Assembly: GCA_963773665.1 (NCBI GenBank)
Contig: CAVZBZ010000001.1
Coordinates: forward strand, 868,001-932,000
DNA length: 64,000 nucleotides
Direction: 5' to 3'
Source: DATJLY01 sp963773665
GTDB taxonomy: Bacteria > Pseudomonadota > Alphaproteobacteria > ATCC43930 > CGMCC-115725
The translations under genes were made by a program, and so were the position numbers. This document shows, piece by piece, positions 26,151-34,572 of the stretch. The stretch's first letter is position 1. Every line of letters starts with the position of its first letter. The notes under the pieces were generated by a model, which saw only the letters and a list, made by a program, of their open reading frames with translations, was not told the DNA's origin and ran no database searches.

Positions 26151-27152
26151 CTACTGTTTCTGGACGCCGTAGAGGATGATGTCACCCGATGCGATATTGC
26201 CCGACGACATCAAAATTTCGAGAGCGTTCACGGCAGATGTGCTGCCAGTGTAAAGCCCGCCAAATGACGCCTCCGAGACACCGGCCGCGCTACCACTCCC
26301 GTAAGCAACTTGCCCTTGGACGATCTTGTTGCCGGTAGCAGACGGATTGTAGATTTTGAACGTCCCATTGAGGCCGGTGCCCGTGCTGAGAATTTTATAG
26401 GTGCCGGAATAATCACCGGCGACATATGCGGTAAGGACCGTGCTGCCCTCTGTAATGCCGCCTGGCGCGGTCGAGTACCCCGAGACAGCCTCAGAGTAAT
26501 TTGAGCCGGTGTCGTAGCTCGATCCGCCATTTGTCGAAAAGTTGATGTCGAGGTTGGCGGTCAACGCTGGCACGACATTGATGAAGTGGATTTCGTACTC
26601 CTCGTAGGTGCTGCCAATGGCGTAATTGATATCGCCGCCGCTCTTTATCTGAATCGACGCGGAGCTGCTTGCCGACACGCGACCGAGCAGAACCAATCCG
26701 CCGCCAGCGCTCGGAATCGGGTCAAGGAGTTCGTATTGGGTTCCGTCGTATTGCACGGTGTAGACCTGGTTCGCCACCATATCGCCGGCAGCTAAGGCGA
26801 CAAGGCCGGTTGACGTCCTCTTGTAGACGTTCGTAGCGCCGGTGCTGGCAACGTTGAGAGTCGTTGCGCCCGTGGTGGTGAACCCGGCGGTGAAGGTGGC
26901 GCGATTTCCGCTCGTGAGCGTGAAAACGTTGGGCGACACGCTCGCCAGCGTCTGGGCGGTCGCAGTGCCGGAAGTGGTGCCACCGACAAAGAACGAGGCG
27001 CAATTCATGATTGTGCTGAAATTGCTGTTCACTTGGCCGGCGTCTGCCGTCGTTCCGTTAGAGAACGTGTAGGTGTAGCTCGGGCAACTGTTCGCCCACG
27101 CTTGGCCTCCGGCCAGCATGACCATTACCAGAGCACAGAGAATGCGCTTCAT
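26151..27152 (-). CDS. Secreted tail-fibre-like protein of the island
   Basis: This 333-residue protein has a signal peptide (MKRILCALVMVMLAGGQAWA). Just after it, NGTTADAGQVNSNFSTIMNC resembles the start of many phage tail-fibre-like proteins. The middle is rich in Thr, Ser, Gly and Ala. The C-terminal part (YEEYEIHFINVVPALTANLD to IASGDIILYGVQKQ) resembles beta-rich receptor-binding ends. A fibre or adhesin-like surface role is inferred and the exact family is not recognised. GGGGGGAG precedes the ATG. It is divergent from the Rhs unit and shares its promoter region. Confidence 0.6.
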   Translation of the reverse strand: MKRILCALVMVMLAGGQAWANSCPSYTYTFSNGTTADAGQVNSNFSTIMNCASFFVGGTTSGTATAQTLASVSPNVFTLTSGNRATFTAGFTTTGATTLNVASTGATNVYKRTSTGLVALAAGDMVANQVYTVQYDGTQYELLDPIPSAGGGLVLLGRVSASSSASIQIKSGGDINYAIGSTYEEYEIHFINVVPALTANLDINFSTNGGSSYDTGSNYSEAVSGYSTAPGGITEGSTVLTAYVAGDYSGTYKILSTGTGLNGTFKIYNPSATGNKIVQGQVAYGSGSAAGVSEASFGGLYTGSTSAVNALEILMSSGNIASGDIILYGVQKQ

Positions 27153-27173
27153 GGCTCCCCCCCATGGTTGGCC

Positions 27174-27203
27174 TTTACACGGCGAAACGAGATGAATTAT
27201 AAA
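27174..27203 (+). promoter_or_regulatory. Divergent sigma70-like promoter region of the Rhs unit
   Basis: On the + strand TTTACA (27174-27179) and TATAAA (27198-27203) are separated by 18 bases, about 90 bases before the small YD gene. On the minus strand a perfect TATAAT overlaps the same bases (27196-27201) and points at the tail-fibre-like gene. The two -10 boxes overlap, so the two directions could compete. This is based on consensus match only. Confidence 0.5.
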
Positions 27204-27292
27204 CCCAGAAAGTGCTCTCGGTTCAAACGGAATCGCGCGCGGCTAACGGCGGTTCGTCGCGCTTCATTGAGGGAGCGGGAGGGGGCGGACAG

Positions 27293-27592
27293 ATGCGGAC
27301 ACCGCACAAACCGACAATCGAAATTCTGTGCATCACGGTTGTCATTGCTGCATTGCTCAACGGCATCGGCATAAGGACCGCTCAGGCAGCGAACGGCTCG
27401 GTGGTTTACACCTATGATGCGTTGGGCCGAATCGCGTCAGCCAGTTACGATACTGGCGTCATCGTCATCTACACTTACGACGCCAATGGGAACCGCACCC
27501 AACAGGTGATCAACGTCAACAGCGCTACGCTGACGTGGACCACCACGAGCACTCCCTGCACGTCGAATTGTTGGGGCGGTGCGCTCTGGTGA
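27293..27592 (+). CDS. Small secreted YD-repeat protein
   Basis: This 99-residue protein has a signal-like N-terminus (IEILCITVVIAALLNGIGI) followed by two YD/Rhs repeats: VYTYDALGRIASASYDTG and IYTYDANGNRTQQ. It ends in a Cys-containing tail (STPCTSNCWGG). GGAGGGGGCGG lies before the ATG. Rhs genes are often accompanied by short repeat-bearing fragments; whether this one has its own role or is a relict is unclear. It precedes the large Rhs gene by 10 bases. Confidence 0.65.
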   Translation: MRTPHKPTIEILCITVVIAALLNGIGIRTAQAANGSVVYTYDALGRIASASYDTGVIVIYTYDANGNRTQQVINVNSATLTWTTTSTPCTSNCWGGALW

Positions 27593-27602
27593 GGCATCGG
27601 GA

Positions 27603-28319
27603 ATGAAGCACCTCATAAATTCGTGCTTGTACCCGGTTGCTCTTATCGCATTGATCGCGGTCCTGCTTTCGGGAGCGGCACTGCCAGAAAAAACTCAACT
27701 GCGCCCCGGCATCCATTTTACGCTTCATCCGCACGCGACCAAACTCGCCGACATCGCCGCCCACGCAAGATTCCTGCGCGCCCACGCGCAACAGGGTGAG
27801 TCATGGCGGTTGGTGCACGGCGCTAGCGTCTACACGAACGCCGCGCAACGCGGCGGTTCCACTCCGCGCGCGCAATTCAGCCTGCTCGTTACTCAGCCGG
27901 CCGGCTGTGTGACATCAAGTTCTCAGCCCGCGCCGATCGTCGCGCTGGTCGCCGCGCTCAAGTGCGATCCCGATCTGATCTTTGAGTACGTTTACAACAA
28001 CGTCGAATTTGAGCCCCTTTACGGGAGCAACAAGGGTCCGCTCGGAACGTTGCTCGATTTGCGCGGCGACGACGCCGACCAGGCGATGCTGCTCGTCACG
28101 TTGCTCAACACGGCCGGATATTCGGCAACGCAATTCGCATGGAGCACGATCCGCCTGACGGGCGCGCAGATGTCCGGATGGCTTGGCGTCAACAACGACG
28201 CAACCGCCATCGAAGCAATCTTGAACGACGGCGGCATTCCCTACCAGAACGCCACGGCAAATGGCGACGGCACGCTGAACCACATCGACGTTAGCCACTT
28301 CGTCGCACAATTGCACTGA
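27603..28319 (+). CDS. N-terminal piece of the transglutaminase-like/Rhs protein
   Basis: This 238-residue piece starts with a signal segment (CLYPVALIALIAVLLSGAAL). Later CDPDLIFEYVYNNVEFEPLYGSNKG, RGDDADQAMLLVTLLNTAGY and the ending HIDVSHFVAQL form a transglutaminase-like domain (compare the ..DQA.LL..LL...GY.A pattern). The frame stops at 28317, but the expected continuation LSGTWYYFDPSYK is present one frame over from 28313. One missing base or a -1 slip would join them. It belongs with the following pieces to a roughly 2,070-residue protein. Confidence 0.7.
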   Translation: MKHLINSCLYPVALIALIAVLLSGAALPEKTQLRPGIHFTLHPHATKLADIAAHARFLRAHAQQGESWRLVHGASVYTNAAQRGGSTPRAQFSLLVTQPAGCVTSSSQPAPIVALVAALKCDPDLIFEYVYNNVEFEPLYGSNKGPLGTLLDLRGDDADQAMLLVTLLNTAGYSATQFAWSTIRLTGAQMSGWLGVNNDATAIEAILNDGGIPYQNATANGDGTLNHIDVSHFVAQLH

Positions 28320-29758
28320 GCGGGACCTGGTACTATTTCGATCCCAGCTACAAGCAGCACACCATGGTGAGCGGGCTATCCAACCTTGGAAGCGCGCTCG
28401 GCTATTCGCGCACCCAATTCCTTTCCGATGCTGGCGGAACTATCGCCAGTTATTCAATTTCGACCATCAGCCGCACCAGCTTGCGGAGCGATTTGGTCAA
28501 GTACGCGACGAACCTCGTCAGCTACATCAACCAGAACAACCCGGCCTGGACGGTTCAGAACATCATCGGCGGAAAGACGATTCAGAAGCTTACGGGCTCT
28601 CCCATCCGCCAAACGACTTTCCCGAACCTCTCACCCTCTTATCCCTTCATCCAAACGAACACGACTTTTCCCAGCACTTGCCCGGCGCAGACCATTTCCT
28701 GCCAGACGGCCCTCTCGATCACGATGCCGGGCGCATTATCCACTCAGGCGATCAACCTGACGACGGACCAGGTTTACGGCCATCGCATCACAGTGTTTTT
28801 CTCGCCGAGCGGCGGCAACTTCGTTCCGACGCTGCTTATTGACGGCGTGGCGCCAAGCTGCGTTGGCGCCGGAACCTGTACGAATGTCGGTCCCGCCTCT
28901 TCGTCCGGAACGCAGTTATCGCTCGCAACCTCGGTCACGCAGCCCAATCAGCCGAATTCTTCCGCATGTCCGACAGGGATTACCGCGACAGCGTGCCAGA
29001 CGTTGACCATCGTCGCCGGCACCAACGGGAATTACCTCGTCAGCACAGGTATCGGCCAAGTCGGACGCGGCCTCGCCGAATATCATCGGCAATTGCTGGG
29101 CCAAGCAGTCGGGGCCGGCAACTCAAATACCTCCGAACTCGTGCTCGGCGAGAGTCTTGCCGTCCTCAGCTACAACTGGTTCGCCGAACTCTCGTCAAAC
29201 CAGCAAATGGTCGATCAGCTGGCACAGACCAAGACTATCTACAATTTCGGCATCGGCCTCACTGCCCAAACCAACATCCAAGCGACCACCTATCAGGGAC
29301 CGTATTTCAGCATGCCGCTGAACTACATGTCGGTTCAGCCCCTATCGAGCAGTGGCCCTACGATCACGATCGGCAGCTACACCTACCCAGTCGCTTTCGC
29401 CTCTGCAAATCTGGCGCTGAGCGAATCGCTGAGTTCGCTCCAATCTGCCGTCCTCCTGCAAACGCAAGCGCAGACGGCCAACATGACCGCCGCATCGAGC
29501 ATCATGCTGATTGATGCCAACATGAACTCGTCCTATTCCGGTTCGCTCGGGACGACATACTTGGCAGATGGAACCACGACTGCCGGCCAGAGCGCCTACA
29601 CCAGCACAATCGAGCCGATTATTTCGTCCTATTACAGTTCCGATGACCTATCGGCGATCACGGCGGCCGTCGCAGCCGGCCAGCAAGTGCTCATTCCGAA
29701 ACAGGGAACCCTGAGTGTCGGGGTTTGGAGCGGCGGCGGATATACCGAGATATTTCCC
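28313..29758 (+). pseudogene. Middle piece of the split transglutaminase/Rhs protein
   Basis: This frame carries ALSGTWYYFDPSYKQH, then a long secreted-type region rich in Ser, Thr and Asn (GHRITVFFSPSGGNFVPTLL, SELVLGESLAVLSYNWFAEL) and ends at GVWSGGGYTEIFP. After the CCC run at 29756-29758 the family-like sequence moves to the frame of the next piece. Its first ATG is at 28364, but the true reading starts upstream by fusion to the preceding piece. The frame itself runs on to 30916 without meaning. Confidence 0.65.
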
Positions 29759-32700
29759 GAGTTCGAGCACTGCGCTCGTCCTGACCCAGTTGATCACCGG
29801 GGGCATTTCGGGGGGATCAAGCGGAACCAACGTGACGAACCCCGCCGCCAACTCCTTCGTCGCGCTCAATCCGTCCGCCAACCCGAACACTGTTCCAACC
29901 CTGATCAACGGACAAGCAAATCCGTCCAGTCATCCGCTCGCCGATCCACTGGATGGGGTGACCGGCGCGTTTCTCTTTCAGCACGACGATCTGGTGACCG
30001 GGAGCGGCAAGTTTCCTTATGCCCTGACGTTCTCGAGGACCTACCAGTCGGCCTCGGGAACCAACCTCACCAGCACGACCGCCGATGTCGGAATGGGCAA
30101 CGGCTGGATGCATACCTACAGCATCACCGCGAAATCGCAGAGCGATCCCTTCATCAGCATGGGCGCTGGCGACTTTCCCGCGATCGGCGCCGCCACGTCC
30201 ATTGCCGGGCTCTACGTCGCGGTCGATTTGCTGTCCGTGACGCCCACCGCCCAGACGATCACTGTTTCCTCGATGGTCACACAATGGTTCACGGACCAGT
30301 TGACGGGCAACACCGTTTTCGTGACGCAGCCCGGCACCAGCGAGGAATTCATCGCGCTGCCGCATGCCGATGGCAGCACGAATTACACTTTCTACCAGCC
30401 CCCCAGTTCATCCGCCCGGATGACGCAGACCGCTGCCGGCCAGTATGCCTACAAGACAAAAGACGGGGTGATCCTGAATTTCGGTCCAACCCCCGCCGGC
30501 GCGCTGCAAAGCTGGGTCTTCCCGATGAGCGTGACCGTCAGCCTGATCTACAACGGCAGCTCTCAACTCACGAAGGTTTCCAACAATCTCGGGCGCTCTC
30601 TCGCACTGACTTACAGTGGCACGGACATTGCCACCGTGACCGACGATACCGGACGCTCGGTAAACTACATCTACAACGGCAGCGGCAATCTCACCCGGTC
30701 CACCGATCCGCTCGGCAACACCATCGCCTATGCCTACGACGCCTCGGGAACCTACGACACGTTCGGTCATCTGACACAAATCTTCTACCCGTTCCGCCCG
30801 AACACCGCGTTCGTCACGAACTGGTACGACGCGCTCGGCCGCGTGAACCAGCAGGCAAACGGCAACGGATATATTTCGAAATTCTATTTTGCCGGGCCGC
30901 GCACAGAAATGGTTGATGCGCTCGGGAATCGGGAGGTCACTTATCAGACCGACCAAGGAATGGTGGTATCCGATGCTTGGGTCCTGAGCAGCAGCTTTGG
31001 CGACGTGTTCAACGATACCGTCCAGGACAACGGCGTCGTCAACGTAACGACGAACCAATTTGACGGTATCGGCCGGCCTACCCAAACGACCTATCCCGAA
31101 GGCGGCACCACCTCTTACACCTATGTGACTTCGGTCAATCCGTGGGCCAACAACATCGCCAGCGTGACGCGCACCGCCAAGCCAGGGTCTTCCCTGTCAC
31201 CGCTGACTACCAGCTACACCTACGATCCCACCTGGAACAAGGTGACCAGCGTCACCGATCCTCTCGGGCTCGTCACCAAATCGACCTACGATCCTGCGAC
31301 CGGAAACCTACTCTCCACGATCGCCGATGCCGGCCCCTCGCCGCATTTCAACCAGACGAACCTATTCTCCTACGACGCCTTTGGCGGCGTGCTGACCGCG
31401 ACAAATCCGATCGGCACGGTCACGACCTTCCAATACGACTCTCATGAGAACCTGGTCTCTAAGGTCGTAGACAGCGGAACGGGCCATCTGAACATTACGA
31501 TTCGCTATGGCTACGACGCCGTTGGCAACGTGCATTCGCAGACCGATCCCAACGGCAATACCACGATCATGAGCTACGACGCCGATCGGCGCTTGCTCTC
31601 CACGACTGCGCCCGCGCCCTTCGACGGCGGAACCGCGCTGACGCAAGCGACCAACACCTACGACCCCGATGGCAATGTCATCGCGATAACCCGGACCAAT
31701 GGCACGACCAACGTCGTCACGACCAAGAACTACAGCGCGACCGGGCAGGTGCAGTCGGTCACCGATCCGAACGGCAATCTGACCACGAACAACTATGATG
31801 CTGACGATCGCTTGGTCAGCGTGATTGATCCCCTGTTCCGCACGACAAGCTACACCTATGACGCCATGAGCCGGCTGTTGACCGCGACTAATCTCGCCAT
31901 TCAATCAACTCCGCTCCAGCAGCTTGCCTACACGCCCGATGGCCTGCGCGCGAGCCTGACCGACGCGAACAATCACACCACGTCCTATGCCTACGATGGA
32001 TTCGATCGCCTTTCGACCGCTACTTACCCCAATAGCAGCACCGAGACGGCAACCTACGACGCGGACGGCAACGTCCTCACAAGGGTGACGCGCAAGGGCG
32101 ATACGATCAGCTTTGCTTACGATACACTGAACCGTCTCTCGGCCAAGATTCCGCCCTCGCCGGAAGCCGTGGTAAGCTATGCCTACGATCCGGCCGGCCG
32201 GCTCGTCAGCGTGAGCGACAACAGCGCGGCGATGACCAGCGCGGCGGCGGCGGGTGGCACGACTGTGCAATACTCCACCATCATGGCCTACGACCAGCTC
32301 AACCGGCCGGTCAGCGCGAGTTGGAACCCGGCGCCCGCGCAAACAACTCCCACCGCGAGCGGCAGTCTCTTCGCTTACGGTTACGACGCGACGAACCGGC
32401 GCATCAGCCAGGCCGCGAACGACAACAGTTGGTGGAGCTATCCGGGGTCGGCTGCGTCCGTCAGCTACACCGCGAACAATCTCAATCAATACACGGCTGT
32501 CGGATCAACGTCTCCGACCTATGACGGCAACGGCAACCTTGCCTACGACGGCAGCTATACCTACTGCTACGACGGCGAAGGCCGCCTGATCGGTATCGTC
32601 ACCGGGACTTGCGCCAGCCCGACGACGACGATCGCGACCTACGCCTACGACGCGCAAGGCCGGCGCAAGAGCAAGACGGTGGGATCGGCCACCACCATCT

Positions 32701-33803
32701 ACGTCGCCGACGCGGACGGCCGCGCGGTCATCGAATACAACGGCGCGAGCGGCAGCGGCGCGATCCAGGCCTGGTACGCCTACGGCGGCGCCGCGCTGAA
32801 CCGGATGAACGTCGCGGCGGGGACGCGCCAGACGATGATCCCGGACATCCAGGGCTCGATCGTCGCGACGCTCGATTCGAGCGGCACGTCGCTCACCAAA
32901 ACCGGCTACCAGCCCTATGGCGAACATCCCGGACTTGCGAGCGGATCATATCAGTACACGGCCCAGCGCTTCGATTCCGAGACCGCCGGCAGCGGCGCGG
33001 AGCCGTCCGGCCTCTACTACTACGGCGCGCGGATGTACTCGCCGGCCTTGGGCCGCTTTCTCCAGCCCGATCCGGTCGGCTATCAGGCGGGCGCCAATCT
33101 CTACGCCTATGTCGGCAACGACCCGCTCAACCTCACCGACCCCACGGGACTGTGCTTCCTCGGTTGCTTCTGGAAGTCGCCGATCTTTCGTGTGGTGGCG
33201 GCAATCGTAGCGGCGGTCGCGGTCCAAGAGGCCTTGCCGGAAATCGAAACTGCCGCATTCGCGAATAGCAGCGCCGGCATTCTTACCAACGCGGCTGCCG
33301 CAGGAGCGGCCGGTGGAGCGGTGCAGGGCGGCACGCTCAGGAGCACGGCGGCCGGTGCCCTCGCCGATGTGACCGCAACGGCACTTGCCGGACCGCTTGG
33401 CAATATCGCTGGCCCGACGGCCGGCGACATCGGCGCTGGCGCAATAGGCGGTGCCGTTGGCGGAGCGATCCAGGGCGGTACGTTTAGAAGCGCCCTAACG
33501 GGTGCGGTGGTTGGCGGAGCGGTTGCGGGTGCCGTTGATCTCGGCGAGGACGTAATCCAGCAGTACGAGGGAATTATCGTTACGTGCAACGACGCCGGGT
33601 GCTTCGATCAGTTTGGCAATGCAGTGAACGACAACCAGGTAGCTGGGTTACGTAGCTGCATCTCCAAATTTATCCAGGCCTGTGGTGTCGTGTTGGGTAT
33701 TGCGACGGGACAGGGCGCTATTGGAGTGAAGCCGCCTCCGGTCCCTATTACGCCGCCGCCGATCATAGAAGAGGCCCCGATAAAGAGGCCGGATATCGAA
33801 TGA
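29715..33803 (+). CDS. Rhs/YD-repeat protein with variable C-terminal tip
   Basis: The open frame has 1,362 residues. True sequence begins after the CCC run at 29756 (PSSSTALVLTQLITGG). A DUF6531-like section (GVTGAFLFQHDDLVTGSGKF, FSRTYQSASGTN) is followed by many YD repeats and the hyperconserved Rhs core: GLYYYGARMYSPALGRFLQP, DPVGYQAGANLYAYVGNDPL and NLTDPTGLC near 33150. The core is followed by a unique tip of about 215 residues, Gly/Ala-rich with two GGAxQGGTxRS motifs, ending in a Pro-rich tail. Rhs proteins deliver such tips as toxins; this tip is not recognised. Its stop overlaps the Sel1 gene start. Confidence 0.85.
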   Translation: MSGFGAAADIPRYFPSSSTALVLTQLITGGISGGSSGTNVTNPAANSFVALNPSANPNTVPTLINGQANPSSHPLADPLDGVTGAFLFQHDDLVTGSGKFPYALTFSRTYQSASGTNLTSTTADVGMGNGWMHTYSITAKSQSDPFISMGAGDFPAIGAATSIAGLYVAVDLLSVTPTAQTITVSSMVTQWFTDQLTGNTVFVTQPGTSEEFIALPHADGSTNYTFYQPPSSSARMTQTAAGQYAYKTKDGVILNFGPTPAGALQSWVFPMSVTVSLIYNGSSQLTKVSNNLGRSLALTYSGTDIATVTDDTGRSVNYIYNGSGNLTRSTDPLGNTIAYAYDASGTYDTFGHLTQIFYPFRPNTAFVTNWYDALGRVNQQANGNGYISKFYFAGPRTEMVDALGNREVTYQTDQGMVVSDAWVLSSSFGDVFNDTVQDNGVVNVTTNQFDGIGRPTQTTYPEGGTTSYTYVTSVNPWANNIASVTRTAKPGSSLSPLTTSYTYDPTWNKVTSVTDPLGLVTKSTYDPATGNLLSTIADAGPSPHFNQTNLFSYDAFGGVLTATNPIGTVTTFQYDSHENLVSKVVDSGTGHLNITIRYGYDAVGNVHSQTDPNGNTTIMSYDADRRLLSTTAPAPFDGGTALTQATNTYDPDGNVIAITRTNGTTNVVTTKNYSATGQVQSVTDPNGNLTTNNYDADDRLVSVIDPLFRTTSYTYDAMSRLLTATNLAIQSTPLQQLAYTPDGLRASLTDANNHTTSYAYDGFDRLSTATYPNSSTETATYDADGNVLTRVTRKGDTISFAYDTLNRLSAKIPPSPEAVVSYAYDPAGRLVSVSDNSAAMTSAAAAGGTTVQYSTIMAYDQLNRPVSASWNPAPAQTTPTASGSLFAYGYDATNRRISQAANDNSWWSYPGSAASVSYTANNLNQYTAVGSTSPTYDGNGNLAYDGSYTYCYDGEGRLIGIVTGTCASPTTTIATYAYDAQGRRKSKTVGSATTIYVADADGRAVIEYNGASGSGAIQAWYAYGGAALNRMNVAAGTRQTMIPDIQGSIVATLDSSGTSLTKTGYQPYGEHPGLASGSYQYTAQRFDSETAGSGAEPSGLYYYGARMYSPALGRFLQPDPVGYQAGANLYAYVGNDPLNLTDPTGLCFLGCFWKSPIFRVVAAIVAAVAVQEALPEIETAAFANSSAGILTNAAAAGAAGGAVQGGTLRSTAAGALADVTATALAGPLGNIAGPTAGDIGAGAIGGAVGGAIQGGTFRSALTGAVVGGAVAGAVDLGEDVIQQYEGIIVTCNDAGCFDQFGNAVNDNQVAGLRSCISKFIQACGVVLGIATGQGAIGVKPPPVPITPPPIIEEAPIKRPDIE

Positions 33804-34384
33804 TTAGTGACCGTGAGCTAATGATGCGCGAGCCAGACCTGGAGAGGGTTCGTCGTGCTCACGCACTGCTTTCGAGCAATGCCTCACGAGGTATGGCGGC
33901 GCTTGAGACATTGGCGAACGAAGGCTCGGTCCTGAGCATGTTGTACCTCGCGCAGGCACACCAGTTCGGCCCGTATGCGGATTCCGCTAAAGCGGAGAGG
34001 TGGTATCGGTCTGCGTACGAGAGAGGATCAGCAACCGCATTGTTTAGTTTAGGTAGTATTGCTTACAGGCGAGGGGATTATGCAACAGCCGAAAGGTACT
34101 TCGCGGAAGGCGCCTCAAAAGACGATGGCCCATCAACGTACTGGCTAGCGACGATTTACCTGACGCACCCTTCTCAATGTGCGGACGCCGAACAGGTCCG
34201 TGTGCTTCTCGAGAGGGCAATCAAAACAGGCCAAATACGTGCTAAACATGGGTTAGGGCTTCTGTACTTGAGAGGACAATTCGGCATTCGGTATATACCG
34301 AGAGGTATTTGGTTATTTGTCGCAGGAATGATCGATGCGTTTAGAACTACCTTCCGAGATCCGTCAAATCGGCGCCTTTGGTAG
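33800..34384 (+). CDS. Sel1-repeat protein, candidate immunity protein for the Rhs tip
   Basis: This 194-residue protein has Sel1/TPR-like repeats: MLYLAQAHQFGPYADSAKAE and RWYRSAYERGSATALFSLGS, then IAYRRGDYATAERYFAEGAS and LERAIKTGQIRAKHGLGLLY. No signal peptide is seen; a hydrophobic stretch occurs near the C-terminus (IWLFVAGMID). Its ATG overlaps the Rhs stop (ATGA). Two hand-counted 60-base lines are 45% and 40% GC, far below the chromosome. Position directly after an Rhs tip is where cognate immunity genes sit, hence the proposed role. Confidence 0.7.
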   Translation: MISDRELMMREPDLERVRRAHALLSSNASRGMAALETLANEGSVLSMLYLAQAHQFGPYADSAKAERWYRSAYERGSATALFSLGSIAYRRGDYATAERYFAEGASKDDGPSTYWLATIYLTHPSQCADAEQVRVLLERAIKTGQIRAKHGLGLLYLRGQFGIRYIPRGIWLFVAGMIDAFRTTFRDPSNRRLW

Positions 34385-34474
34385 CGACCCAGAGTTCTTT
34401 AGGTCCAGTTGCGCGTCAATGGCAGGCAGCACAACTGCGCTTTTCCATAGGTTCTCAGTTTCACCATGTCCGGC

Positions 34475-34492
34475 ACGCCATTCCCGAACAAA
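34475..34492 (+). repeat. Island right attachment repeat
   Basis: This is the second perfect copy of the 18-bp repeat. The bases to its left (ATGTCCGGC) differ from the tRNA copy, and so do the bases to its right (ACCGCC against TCTGGG), so the match is limited to the repeat. It lies 90 bases after the Sel1 gene and 80 bases before the transposase GTG. Confidence 0.85.
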
Positions 34493-34572
34493 ACCGCCCA
34501 AATCGGCCTGCTGTAGCTTTGGCTCGATGGCCGCCGTAGGCTTGTGCCGATGCCGGTCGTCGGAGGGCGGTC

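Larger units (their letters stand above)
23974..34492. mobile_element. tRNA-Glu-integrated genomic island with serine recombinase and Rhs toxin genes
   Basis: An 18-bp perfect direct repeat ACGCCATTCCCGAACAAA lies at 23974-23991, overlapping the 3' end of tRNA-Glu, and again at 34475-34492. Between the copies are a large serine recombinase next to the left end and cargo with visibly lower GC than the surrounding genes. One 60-base line of the Rhs body was counted by hand at 57% GC, and two lines of the Sel1 gene at 45% and 40%. Recombinase beside one end, a tRNA target and terminal repeats make a 10.5-kb integrative island very likely. No replication, conjugation or phage capsid genes are seen, so transfer would need help. 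Confidence 0.85.
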
